Source: Sphingobacteriia bacterium | Lineage (GTDB): Bacteria; Bacteroidota; Bacteroidia; Chitinophagales; Chitinophagaceae | Assembly: GCA_015999745.1 (NCBI GenBank) | Contig: JAECQP010000007.1 | Location: 1-64,000 of the forward strand | DNA: 64,000 nt | Direction of reading: 5' to 3' | Part shown: one piece after another, positions 51,769 through 59,663 of the stretch | Layout: the number at the start of each line of letters is the position of its first letter | Position numbering within the stretch: the stretch's first letter is position 1 | The notes under the pieces: model-generated | Told to the model about the DNA's origin: nothing | The model's database searches: none | What the model saw: only the letters and a program-made list of their open reading frames with translations | Position numbers and translations under genes: made by a program

Positions 51769-51798
51769 CCCTACCCACCGGTTAACTTGTGGGTAGGG
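51769..51798. terminator. GC-rich stem-loop between convergent genes
   Basis: A perfect 10-pair stem (51769-51778 with 51789-51798, 10-base loop) lies between the TonB receptor and the convergent kinase gene. No T-run follows on the plus strand, and the minus-strand side is only mildly AT-rich. It may act for both strands. Confidence 0.6.
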
Positions 51799-51813
51799 AT
51801 AGCGGTATTGGGC

Positions 51814-52773
51814 TTAATTAAAGATCTGGTTATTCAAATGCCTGAAAGCTTCCATCGCTCCCATATATTCACAGGTGCGGGCGCCGGCCTTGTTGGCATT
51901 GGCCACGAACCTTCTCCAGTCGCCCAGGTTCAGTTCGTTCATCTGCACTTTGCTGCGATGGCTGAGCTGATAAAGAATAGCGCCAACAAAAGCGTCACCG
52001 GCGCCGGTGGTATCAATAGCTGTGATGGGGATACTGTCTACAATATGCTGCTCGTTGTTCAACCCAACCAGGGTACCATCCTTACCCAGTGTAATGGTGA
52101 ATACCGCTTTGGTTTTTTTCAGGAGAATATCAGCAGCTGTTTCCGGGCTACCTGTTTGGGTAATCAGCATGGCTTCCTCATCACTTACTTTAAAAAAATT
52201 GCAATGCTGCAGGAAATGCCAGGACTGATCAATAAAGGATTGCGTATTGTTCCTGAAAAGCAGGTGGCGGTAATTGGGATCGAAGCTGATATAAATTTTA
52301 TGGTACAGGGCTTTGTTCAGTAAATGCAGGTAAGCTTCCTGCAACGGCCCGGGTAAAAAAGCGGTGGCGGAACCAAAATGAATAATATGCACATCACGCA
52401 GGTCGATGGAATCAATATCCTCCTTGGTTAGCCGGCCATCAGCGCCACGGTTGAATACAAAATCGCGTTCGCCGTTTTCCATCAGCGATACAAATGCAAG
52501 AGTGGTAAAATGTTCCTCATCGGTGAGCATGGCTTTTGTTCCCACGCCAAAGGTTTCCATTACGTTGATGAGTTGTTTGCCAAAAGGGTCGTTCCCTACT
52601 TTAGCAGCCAGTTCCACTTTACCACCCAATGCAGCAATGGCCGCCGCCACATTGGTGGGAGCGCCTCCCGGCTTTTTCAGAAAATGATTCCCTGCTGCAA
52701 GGGATTTGCCCTTGTCGGTACAGATCATGTCGATCAGGGCTTCGCCGATGCAAAGTATTTTCATATCATTCAT
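51814..52773 (-). CDS. PfkB-family sugar kinase (fructokinase-like)
   Basis: This 319-residue kinase has the PfkB layout: a GGAPTNVA segment near residue 36 and the C-terminal signature DTTGAGDAF around 260, containing the catalytic Asp and the anion hole. The usual length is about 300-320. Fructose is the best guess from the GGAPTNVAAAIAALGG block and ALIDMI start, but ribokinase or gluconate kinase cannot be excluded. Two starts are possible (52773, or 52764 giving MKILCIGEALID). It is monocistronic, divergent from the gene at 52848. Confidence 0.85.
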   Translation of the reverse strand: MNDMKILCIGEALIDMICTDKGKSLAAGNHFLKKPGGAPTNVAAAIAALGGKVELAAKVGNDPFGKQLINVMETFGVGTKAMLTDEEHFTTLAFVSLMENGERDFVFNRGADGRLTKEDIDSIDLRDVHIIHFGSATAFLPGPLQEAYLHLLNKALYHKIYISFDPNYRHLLFRNNTQSFIDQSWHFLQHCNFFKVSDEEAMLITQTGSPETAADILLKKTKAVFTITLGKDGTLVGLNNEQHIVDSIPITAIDTTGAGDAFVGAILYQLSHRSKVQMNELNLGDWRRFVANANKAGARTCEYMGAMEAFRHLNNQIFN

Positions 52774-52814
52774 ATTGATAATCTGCTGTTGAATTTAAAA
52801 ATAATGAAATGATT

Positions 52815-52843
52815 TTGAATTCGGACGGAGTGGACTATTTTTG
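52815..52843 (+). promoter_or_regulatory. Bacteroidota-type promoter of the YcxB-like gene
   Basis: TTG (52815-52817), an 18-base spacer and TATTTTTG (52836-52843) match the consensus exactly. The box ends 4 bases before the ATG at 52848, as at the threonine synthase gene, suggesting a leaderless transcript. Confidence 0.7.
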
Positions 52844-52847
52844 CTCC

Positions 52848-53321
52848 ATGCAACATGCGTTCTCCTACGAAAAGAAAAAAGTAATACAGGCACTGCGCTA
52901 CCATTTTGTACAGCGTCCCGAAGTAAGGGTGCTGGTGATACTGGTGAATGTGTTTGCGATCGTTGCAGCTGTTTTGTTCTATACTAAAAAAATCAGGCCG
53001 GAGCCTTTTCTGCTGGGGTCCTTTATCTGGATCATGATGATGGCTTCCTTCTGGTACCTGTTGCCCAATAGCATCTATAAACGCGCTGCAACGTTTAAAG
53101 ACAGCTTCACCATTTACTTTAACCAATATGGGGTACGGCTGGAAAACGAAAAGGGAGAAATGCAGTGGGAATGGCAAAAATTCAGCCGGTTTTTTGAAAG
53201 CCCGCATTTTTTTCATCTCTATTTTGATGCGAAATCATTTTTCCTGGTACCCAAGGATGGGATGACAGATACGTTCAGGCACGAACTCAGGGCAATGCTG
53301 AACAGCAAAATATCCAAATAA
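52848..53321 (+). CDS. YcxB-like membrane protein
   Basis: This 157-residue protein has two membrane helices (about 35-52 and 58-76) and a C-terminal soluble domain of about 80 residues with an FTIYFNQYGVRLENEKGEMQW segment typical of YcxB-like proteins. Function is unknown. The open frame extends to 52809, but the ATG at 52848 directly follows a consensus -7 box and is preferred. It is convergent with the acetyltransferase gene, 9 bases apart. Confidence 0.68.
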   Translation: MQHAFSYEKKKVIQALRYHFVQRPEVRVLVILVNVFAIVAAVLFYTKKIRPEPFLLGSFIWIMMMASFWYLLPNSIYKRAATFKDSFTIYFNQYGVRLENEKGEMQWEWQKFSRFFESPHFFHLYFDAKSFFLVPKDGMTDTFRHELRAMLNSKISK

Positions 53322-53330
53322 ACAGGGAGG

Positions 53331-53759
53331 CTACAATTCTTTTTCCATCACAACGTGCCGGATGGTCAGTTCAATGAAAGGTTCGCCGGAAACGTGGTAG
53401 CCCAGCTTTTCAAAGAAAGGAATGGTGCTGGTTCTGGCATGCATAATGATTCTGCGGAACCTGCGGTCGCGGGCTACATTTTCGGCAAAAGACATCAGCA
53501 CACGGCCAATACCCTTACCCTGCAATCCCGATAAAACGGCCATCTGGCGGAGCCTTACAACGCCCGGGGCGGTTTCCACCAGCATGCAACAGCCCTCCAT
53601 CACTTCCTCGTCGAAACAGCCCAGTAAAACGTTGTTTTCCTCGGATTTCAGTTCCTGTTCCGTAAAGTCCAGCCCCAGGGGTTTACGAAGAATCTGGCGG
53701 CGCAAGGCTACCATTTGTTCGTATTCCGTGGTTCCGTATTGAATCATTTTAAGGGCCAT
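53331..53759 (-). CDS. GNAT-family N-acetyltransferase
   Basis: This 142-residue protein is a GNAT fold: MAVLSGLQGKGIGRVLM is the acetyl-CoA-binding loop (QGKGIG matches Q/RxxGxG/A), with FFEKLGYHVSGEPF as the C-terminal beta-bulge. The length is normal for the family. Substrate unknown. A second in-frame ATG at 53747 could be the start. It stands alone and is convergent with the upstream gene. Confidence 0.85.
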   Translation of the reverse strand: MALKMIQYGTTEYEQMVALRRQILRKPLGLDFTEQELKSEENNVLLGCFDEEVMEGCCMLVETAPGVVRLRQMAVLSGLQGKGIGRVLMSFAENVARDRRFRRIIMHARTSTIPFFEKLGYHVSGEPFIELTIRHVVMEKEL

Positions 53760-53890
53760 GCGGAGATTTTTGGAAGATTTAGCGTATCTAATATAGCCAT
53801 CATTTTCAGAAAAAGGGCAGGAAAACCCGATTTATTCAACTATTTAGGGGTTTATAGGCCAATGTGTGGAAACAAAAATTGCTTAAAGTA

Positions 53891-53919
53891 TTGCTTATAT
53901 GTCAAAATGTATATTTTTG
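53891..53919 (+). promoter_or_regulatory. Bacteroidota-type promoter of acpP
   Basis: TTG (53891-53893), an 18-base spacer and TATTTTTG (53912-53919) form an exact consensus. The box is 24 bases before the ATG at 53944, leaving room for a short leader. Confidence 0.75.
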
Positions 53920-53943
53920 CGCCAGTAATCAAAAACTTTTACA

Positions 53944-54180
53944 ATGTCAGACATCGCTACAAGAGTTAAGAAAATCATCGTTGACAAGTTAGGCGTAGAT
54001 GAAGCAGAAGTTACCAATGAAGCTTCTTTCACTAACGACCTCGGTGCGGATTCTTTGGATACCGTTGAGTTAATCATGGAGTTTGAAAAAGAATTCAACA
54101 TCTCTATCCCGGATGAGCAGGCTGAAACCATTACCACTGTTGGTCAGGCAGTAGCTTATTTAGAAGAGCACGCTAAGTAA
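53944..54180 (+). CDS. acpP: Acyl carrier protein
   Basis: This 78-residue acidic protein carries the phosphopantetheine site DSLDTVE (Ser at about residue 37 in GADSLDT) and the usual four-helix pattern. It carries growing acyl chains in fatty-acid synthesis in the cytoplasm. It is followed by a 12-pair stem-loop and then fabF, the usual order in this phylum. Strong promoter elements precede it, as expected for one of the most abundant proteins. Confidence 0.97.
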   Translation: MSDIATRVKKIIVDKLGVDEAEVTNEASFTNDLGADSLDTVELIMEFEKEFNISIPDEQAETITTVGQAVAYLEEHAK

Positions 54181-54206
54181 GAAATCATATTTAGTAAGGT
54201 ATAATT

Positions 54207-54250
54207 TTAATCCGCCTTCTTGCGGCACAACGCCCCGAAAGGCGGATTAA
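54207..54250 (+). promoter_or_regulatory. Long stem-loop between acpP and fabF
   Basis: A perfect 12-pair stem (54207-54218 with 54239-54250) with a 20-base loop lies between the acpP stop and the fabF start. No T-run follows. It could stabilise the acpP transcript, attenuate fabF, or be an RNase III substrate; the rnc gene lies downstream in the same operon. Confidence 0.65.
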
Positions 54251-54271
54251 CACTTTAAACTGGTCCATTTT

Positions 54272-55525
54272 ATGCAATTGAAGAGAGTAGTTGTTACCGG
54301 TATCGGAGCTATCACACCTATTGGAAATACCCTGGATGAATATTGGAACGGGTTATTGAATGGTGTGTCCGGCGCTGCACCCATTACTTTATTTGATGCA
54401 AGTAAGTTTAAGACCCGTTTTGCCTGCGAAGTGAAGGGATTTGATCCCACCAGTATTATGGACCGCAAGGAGGCCCGTAAAATGGACCGCTTTGCACAAC
54501 TGGCCATTGCGGCCAGTGATATGGCAGTAAAAGATGCGGGTATCAGTAAGGAAAATGTAGACTGCGACAGGGTTGGCGTTATTTTCGCCAGTGGTATCGG
54601 TGGTTTAATCACCTTCCAGGAAGAGGTTTTAAACTTCGCCAAGGGAGATGGTACACCCCGTTTCAATCCATTCTTCATTCCTAAAATGATCCTGGATATT
54701 GCTGCCGGACAAATTTCCATGCGGCATGGATTCCGCGGACCCAATTTTGCAGTGGTGAGCGCCTGTGCATCCAGTACCAATGGTATGATTGTAGCGGCAG
54801 ATAACATACGCCTGGGTAGGGCAGACATCATCATTAGCGGAGGTTCCGAGGCGGTGATCAGCGAAGCCGGCGTAGGCGGGTTCAACGCCATGAAAGCCAT
54901 GAGCGAAAGAAACGACGATCCTTCAACTGCAAGCAGGCCCTACGACAAGGACCGCGATGGTTTTGTAATGGGAGAAGCGTCCGGTTGTGTTATCCTGGAA
55001 GAATATGAGCATGCTGTCAGGCGAGGGGCCAGGATTTACTGCGAACTGGCAGGAGGCGGCGCTACTGCGGATGCCTATCATTTAACAGCGCCACATCCGG
55101 AGGGCCTGGGCGCCAAAAATGTAATGCTGGCGTCATTGAGAGATGCCGGTATGCGCCCCGAAGAAATTGATTATATTAATACACACGGTACTTCCACACC
55201 ATTGGGAGATGGTGCGGAGGTAAAAGCCATTACGGATGTATTTGGCGAACATGCCTATCACCTGAACATCAGTGGAACCAAGTCTATGACCGGTCACTGT
55301 TTGGGTGCGGCGGGTGTTATTGAAGCTATTGCCTGTATACAGAGTGTTATTCACGATATTGTACCCCCCACCATTAATCACTTTACCGACGATCCTGAGT
55401 TGGATCCGAAGTTGAATTTCACTTTTAACAAAGCTCAGCAAAGAACTGTTAGGGCTGCATTAAGCAACACTTTTGGTTTCGGCGGACACAATGCCTGCGT
55501 AATCTTTAAAAAATACGTAGCTTAA
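54272..55525 (+). CDS. fabF: 3-oxoacyl-[acyl-carrier-protein] synthase II
   Basis: This 417-residue condensing enzyme elongates acyl-ACP with malonyl-ACP. The Cys-His-His triad is visible: Cys in VSACASSTNG (near 166), His in NTHGTSTPLGD (near 306) and His in GHCLGAAGVIE (near 342), with the C-terminal loop FGFGGHNA. The length is normal. It follows acpP and precedes rnc by 6 bases, in one operon. Confidence 0.96.
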   Translation: MQLKRVVVTGIGAITPIGNTLDEYWNGLLNGVSGAAPITLFDASKFKTRFACEVKGFDPTSIMDRKEARKMDRFAQLAIAASDMAVKDAGISKENVDCDRVGVIFASGIGGLITFQEEVLNFAKGDGTPRFNPFFIPKMILDIAAGQISMRHGFRGPNFAVVSACASSTNGMIVAADNIRLGRADIIISGGSEAVISEAGVGGFNAMKAMSERNDDPSTASRPYDKDRDGFVMGEASGCVILEEYEHAVRRGARIYCELAGGGATADAYHLTAPHPEGLGAKNVMLASLRDAGMRPEEIDYINTHGTSTPLGDGAEVKAITDVFGEHAYHLNISGTKSMTGHCLGAAGVIEAIACIQSVIHDIVPPTINHFTDDPELDPKLNFTFNKAQQRTVRAALSNTFGFGGHNACVIFKKYVA

Positions 55526-55531
55526 AATAAA

Positions 55532-56239
55532 GTGCAATTTTTAAAAAGGCTGTTTCAACAAAAATCTGCGTCTGCTTTTGAAGAGCAGTTGAAAAACATG
55601 TTGGGTATTATACCCGGAAATGTTCAATTGTACCGTAATGCACTTAGTCACCGTTCGGTGAAAGACACCCCCGACGAAAATAATGAGCGGCTGGAATTCC
55701 TGGGAGATGCAGTACTCAGTAGCGTAGTGGCCGACTATCTTTTTAAGCGATACCCATATAAAGGAGAGGGATTCTTAACCGAGATGCGCAGCAAGATGGT
55801 GAATCGCCAGCAGCTGAACGATATCGCCCTTAAAATGGGATTACGCAAACTCACTATTTATAACCGTTTTGACAATGCACTGAAAGGAAGCCAGATTTTC
55901 GGCAATACCCTGGAAGCCCTGATAGGAGCTGTGTACTTAGACAAGGGTTATCGCAAAACACAGAACTGGATTCTGAAACAGATTGTGATACCGCATTTAT
56001 TTGTGGAAGACCTGGAGCTGATCGATATCAACCTCAAAAACAAACTGATCGGCTGGGCCAATAAGAACGGGAAGACCATCAGTTTTGATTTGGCAGAAGA
56101 AAGACTGGAAGGTAACAGAAGGGTATTTACTATGAATGCAGTACTGGATGGGGAAGTATTTGCCTCCGGTCGCGGCAACAATAAGAAAGACGCCAGCCAG
56201 ATCGCTGCGCAGATCGCTGTAGAGAAGCTGGGACTCTAG
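55532..56239 (+). CDS. rnc: Ribonuclease III
   Basis: This 235-residue double-strand-specific endonuclease starts with GTG. The catalytic domain carries the signature NERLEFLGDAVLS (acidic metal ligands, near residue 50-62) and the second acidic segment GNTLEALIGAVYLDKG. A C-terminal double-stranded RNA-binding domain (from about 165) ends with GRGNNKKDASQIAAQIAVEKLG. It processes rRNA precursors and other structured RNAs. Linkage to acpP and fabF is typical for Bacteroidota. Confidence 0.95.
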   Translation: MQFLKRLFQQKSASAFEEQLKNMLGIIPGNVQLYRNALSHRSVKDTPDENNERLEFLGDAVLSSVVADYLFKRYPYKGEGFLTEMRSKMVNRQQLNDIALKMGLRKLTIYNRFDNALKGSQIFGNTLEALIGAVYLDKGYRKTQNWILKQIVIPHLFVEDLELIDINLKNKLIGWANKNGKTISFDLAEERLEGNRRVFTMNAVLDGEVFASGRGNNKKDASQIAAQIAVEKLGL

Positions 56240-56245
56240 GACCGC

Positions 56246-56665
56246 TTACAGCAGATGTGCATCCGGATGCAGTTCCTGGCAAAGTTCAATCAACACACCA
56301 TTGGTCCCTTTGGGATGCAGGAAGCAAACCAGTTTGTTGTCGGCTCCTTTTTTAGGTTTGCTGTTCAACAGGGTAAAGCCCTCTTTCACCAGCCGGTCCA
56401 TTTCGGCATGGATATCGGCCACATCAAAGGCAATATGGTGAATCCCTTCCCCCTTTTTATCGATGAACCGGGCAATCACCCCGTCTTCTGTGGTGCCGGC
56501 CACCAGTTCAATCTTGGCCTCCCCTTGTTTAAAAAACGCGGTATTCACGTACTCGGATTCCACCATTTCAGTTTTATAACAGTTGATATTCAGGAGTTTC
56601 TCGAATAATTCAATGGATTTTTCCAGGTCCTTTACTGCAATTCCGATGTGTTCTATCTTAGGCAT
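56246..56665 (-). CDS. mce: Methylmalonyl-CoA epimerase
   Basis: This 139-residue VOC-superfamily protein has two beta-alpha-beta-beta-beta modules with metal ligands in KIEHIGIAV (His near 6), [11 protein letters not shown] (His near 76) and NGVLIELCQ (Glu near 130). It interconverts (R)- and (S)-methylmalonyl-CoA in propionate metabolism. It is convergent with rnc (6 bases) and divergent from iscS. The mutase genes are not in this window. Confidence 0.92.
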   Translation of the reverse strand: MPKIEHIGIAVKDLEKSIELFEKLLNINCYKTEMVESEYVNTAFFKQGEAKIELVAGTTEDGVIARFIDKKGEGIHHIAFDVADIHAEMDRLVKEGFTLLNSKPKKGADNKLVCFLHPKGTNGVLIELCQELHPDAHLL

Positions 56666-56752
56666 TGTTAATTTTTTTAATATTCGATTTCGATTTAGGG
56701 AAAAACAAGCGAAGCCGGTTCCGGGCTCCCAAAATTATAGAACCTATTGCAC

Positions 56753-56760
56753 TACTTTTG
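56753..56760 (+). promoter_or_regulatory. -7 box (TACTTTTG) of the isc operon
   Basis: TACTTTTG matches TAnnTTTG and lies 27 bases before the iscS ATG at 56788. No TTG is present at the expected -33 place. No Rrf2-type operator like those at 9059 or 14206 was seen here. Confidence 0.5.
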
Positions 56761-56787
56761 TGTTACCAGAAAAATAAGCTATTTACT

Positions 56788-58005
56788 ATGTTGAAGTTAC
56801 CGATTTACTTAGACAATAATGCCACTACGCCAATGGACCCAAGGGTGTTGGAGGCCATGCTCCCATACTTTACCGAGCATTTCGGTAATGCGGCCAGTCG
56901 TAACCACCCTTTTGGATGGGAAGCTGAAGAGGCTGTGGACTATGGTCGCGAACAGGTGGCCAGGTTGATCGGAGCCGATCCCAAAGAGGTCATATTCACT
57001 TCCGGTGCAACAGAAAGCGATAACCTGGCTATTAAGGGCGTATACGAAATGTATGCCAGCAAGGGCAACCATATCATTACAGTAACCACTGAGCATAAAG
57101 CCGTACTGGATACCTGCAAGCACCTGGAACGTTTGGGTGCGGAAGTAACCTACCTGGATGTACAGCCGGATGGACTGATCGATCTGCAGGAACTGGAAGC
57201 CGCCATCAGGCCAACCACCATCTTGATTGCCATCATGTATGCCAATAACGAAATTGGTGTAATCATGCCGGTGAAGGAAATCAGCAATATTGCCAGAAAG
57301 CATGGCGTATTGTTCTTTACCGATGCCACACAGGCGCTGGGTAAGATTCCGGTGGATGTAAACAAAGACGGAATTGATCTCCTGGCATTCAGTGCACATA
57401 AAATGTACGGTCCAAAAGGAATTGGCGCCCTGTATGTACGCCGTAAAAACCCACGCGTAAAAGTGACAGCACAGATGGACGGAGGCGGACATGAGCGTGG
57501 AATGAGAAGCGGTACCCTGAATGTGCCGGGAATTGTAGGTTTTGGAAAAGCCTGTGAACTGGCCCGTTTGGAAATGGCAGAAGATGCCGCCCGTTTGAGC
57601 AAGCTCCGCGATAAGCTGGAAAACGCGCTGATGCAGTTGGAAGAAGCCTATGTAAATGGAAACAGGGAACACCGTTTGCCACATGTAGCCAATATTTCTT
57701 TTAAATATGTAGAAGGAGAGGGATTGCTGATGGGTTTCAATAAAAATATCGCCCTTTCCTCCGGTTCTGCCTGTACCTCCGCGTCTCTGGAGCCAAGCTA
57801 TGTATTGAAAGCGCTGGGATTGGGAGACGATCTGGCACATAGTTCGCTGCGTTTTGGTTTAGGTCGGTTCACTACCGAAGAGCAGATCGACTATACTATC
57901 AAGGCAGTGAGCGAAACCGTATTGAAACTTCGCGACATGAGCCCATTATGGGAAATGTTCAAGGAAGGCGTAGATATGGATAAGATTGAATGGGCGCATC
58001 ATTAA
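56788..58005 (+). CDS. iscS: Cysteine desulfurase
   Basis: This 405-residue PLP enzyme takes sulfur from cysteine for Fe-S assembly. The N-terminus [14 protein letters not shown], the PLP lysine in [11 protein letters not shown] (near 208) and the active-site Cys loop [16 protein letters not shown] (near 330) are all present. The frame opens far upstream at 56665; the ATG at 56788 gives the standard family start. iscU and iscA follow in the same direction. Confidence 0.95.
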   Translation: MLKLPIYLDNNATTPMDPRVLEAMLPYFTEHFGNAASRNHPFGWEAEEAVDYGREQVARLIGADPKEVIFTSGATESDNLAIKGVYEMYASKGNHIITVTTEHKAVLDTCKHLERLGAEVTYLDVQPDGLIDLQELEAAIRPTTILIAIMYANNEIGVIMPVKEISNIARKHGVLFFTDATQALGKIPVDVNKDGIDLLAFSAHKMYGPKGIGALYVRRKNPRVKVTAQMDGGGHERGMRSGTLNVPGIVGFGKACELARLEMAEDAARLSKLRDKLENALMQLEEAYVNGNREHRLPHVANISFKYVEGEGLLMGFNKNIALSSGSACTSASLEPSYVLKALGLGDDLAHSSLRFGLGRFTTEEQIDYTIKAVSETVLKLRDMSPLWEMFKEGVDMDKIEWAHH

Positions 58006-58032
58006 TATAAACACACCTAAAAAAACAATATT

Positions 58033-58449
58033 ATGGCATACTCAGATAAAGTAATTGATCACTACAGCAACCCCAAGAATGTGGGTACGCTCGATAAGTC
58101 TAAGAAGAACGTAGGTACAGGCCTTGTAGGCGCTCCCGAGTGCGGAGATGTAATGCGTTTGCAGATTGAAGTAGACGATGCAACCGGTATCATCACCGAT
58201 GCAAAATTCAAAACCTTCGGTTGCGGATCTGCCATTGCTTCCTCTTCCCTGGCTACAGAGTGGCTCAAAGGAAAAACCGTAGACCAGGCGGTAGCTATTG
58301 ATAATATGGACCTGGTGGAAGAATTAAACCTGCCTCCGGTAAAGATTCACTGTTCTGTTTTGGCAGAAGATGCGATCAAATCTGCGATCAATGATTATCG
58401 CAAGAAGAACGGACTGGAAGAGTTGGCATTTGAAGAAAAAATTCACTAA
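58033..58449 (+). CDS. iscU: Fe-S cluster assembly scaffold IscU
   Basis: This 138-residue scaffold has the three conserved cysteines: C37 (APECGDVM), C63 (FGCGSA) and C106 (PPVKIHCSVL), the last preceded by the LPPVK chaperone-binding motif. It receives sulfur from IscS. It lies 27 bases after iscS and 3 bases before iscA. Confidence 0.96.
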   Translation: MAYSDKVIDHYSNPKNVGTLDKSKKNVGTGLVGAPECGDVMRLQIEVDDATGIITDAKFKTFGCGSAIASSSLATEWLKGKTVDQAVAIDNMDLVEELNLPPVKIHCSVLAEDAIKSAINDYRKKNGLEELAFEEKIH

Positions 58450-58452
58450 TCT

Positions 58453-58809
58453 ATGAGTGCAGTAGCAACAGAAAACAGCATTTACGTAAGCGAAAAGGCC
58501 AAAAAGAAGGTAGCTCAGTTGATGGAGGATGCAGGACTTACAGGAGATAACAGTTATTTCCTGCGGGTAGGTGTTGTGGGCGGTGGCTGTTCGGGCCTGA
58601 GTTATAAGCTCGATTTCGACAACGAGATCAAGCCGATGGACCAGGTATTTGAAGACAACGGCGTGAAAGTGGTTACTGATCTCAAAAGCTTCCTGTACCT
58701 GGTTAATACGGAACTCGATTTCTCCGATGGCTTAAACGGTAAGGGTTTTTATTTCAATAACCCCAATGCCAGCAGAAGCTGCGGATGCGGAGAGAGTTTT
58801 GCTGTTTAG
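58453..58809 (+). CDS. iscA: Fe-S carrier protein (IscA/ErpA type)
   Basis: This 118-residue A-type carrier has the three conserved cysteines: one in VVGGGCSGLSY (near residue 49) and two in SCGCGESF at the C-terminus. It delivers clusters to target proteins. It ends the isc operon before a terminator at 58841. No hscA, hscB or fdx gene follows here. Whether it corresponds to IscA, ErpA or SufA cannot be decided from sequence alone. Confidence 0.92.
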   Translation: MSAVATENSIYVSEKAKKKVAQLMEDAGLTGDNSYFLRVGVVGGGCSGLSYKLDFDNEIKPMDQVFEDNGVKVVTDLKSFLYLVNTELDFSDGLNGKGFYFNNPNASRSCGCGESFAV

Positions 58810-58840
58810 TGCAGTGTAATAGTTTTTATTTGAATGATAC

Positions 58841-58877
58841 AAAGGCCGGAGCGACCATGCTTCGGCTTTTGCTTTTT
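58841..58877 (+). terminator. Rho-independent terminator of the isc operon
   Basis: An 8-pair GC-rich core stem (58845-58852 with 58859-58866, one G-U pair, 6-base loop), extended by A-T pairs, is followed by T4, GC and T5. Confidence 0.82.
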
Positions 58878-58927
58878 GTTGGCAATCCAAAACGGAAAAG
58901 CAGGTAAATTTTCTTTAGTTTTGAAAG

Positions 58928-59662
58928 ATGTGGATGATCTGCAAAAAAGAATGGCAACAATTTTTCAGTTCTGTAACAGGATACATTGTATTGGGTATCT
59001 TCCTGCTGATCACCGGGCTCCTGCTTTTTGTATTTCCCGATACCAGCCTGCTGAATTTTGGTTATGCCAACCTGAACGGGTTCTTTAACCTGATGCCCTG
59101 GCTCCTGTTGTTCCTGGTTCCGGCCATCACCATGCGGAGCATCTCGGAAGAAATGCGGTCCGGAACCTTTGAGGTACTGCAAACCCTTCCGCTCAGTTCC
59201 TTCCAGATCATAGCCGGTAAATACTTTGGCGTATTGCTCATTATCCTGGTGGCCATGCTGCCAACCACCATCTATGCATTTTCCATGCAGGCGCTGAGTG
59301 TAACCGGAGGTATCGACAAAGGGGCAACCGCCGGAAGTTATCTCAGTTTGTTTTTATTGTCGGGTGTATATGCAGCCATCGGAATCTATGCCAGCAGCCT
59401 TGCCAAAAATATGATTGCTGCATTTGCCATTGGGGCATTTATATCTTTTGCACTTTTTGCCGGATTTGATGCACTGAGCCAACTGCCCCTGTTTACGGGC
59501 GGTGCAGATTATTATATACAGGTATTCGGCATCAAAACACATACAGCCAGCATGAGCAGGGGAATCATTGATTCGAGGGACCTGGTTTATTTTATATCCC
59601 TTACCGGGTTCTTTTTATACCTTACCCAAACACAGGTGAATAAACAACATATACAACAGTAA
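58928..59662 (+). CDS. gldF: Gliding-motility-associated ABC transporter permease GldF
   Basis: This 244-residue protein has six membrane helices and the ABC-2-type permease pattern, including the conserved EEMRSGTFEVLQTLPLS between helices 2 and 3. In Flavobacterium the GldA-GldF-GldG transporter is required for gliding, yet gldFG is also widespread in Bacteroidota that do not glide. The gldA ATPase gene is not adjacent. gldG begins 1 base after its stop codon. Confidence 0.88.
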   Translation: MWMICKKEWQQFFSSVTGYIVLGIFLLITGLLLFVFPDTSLLNFGYANLNGFFNLMPWLLLFLVPAITMRSISEEMRSGTFEVLQTLPLSSFQIIAGKYFGVLLIILVAMLPTTIYAFSMQALSVTGGIDKGATAGSYLSLFLLSGVYAAIGIYASSLAKNMIAAFAIGAFISFALFAGFDALSQLPLFTGGADYYIQVFGIKTHTASMSRGIIDSRDLVYFISLTGFFLYLTQTQVNKQHIQQ

Positions 59663-59663
59663 G

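Noticed and set aside
56809..57840. Antisense open frame of 343 codons inside iscS
   Set aside because: iscS is certain; the antisense translation resembles no family and shows shadow composition.
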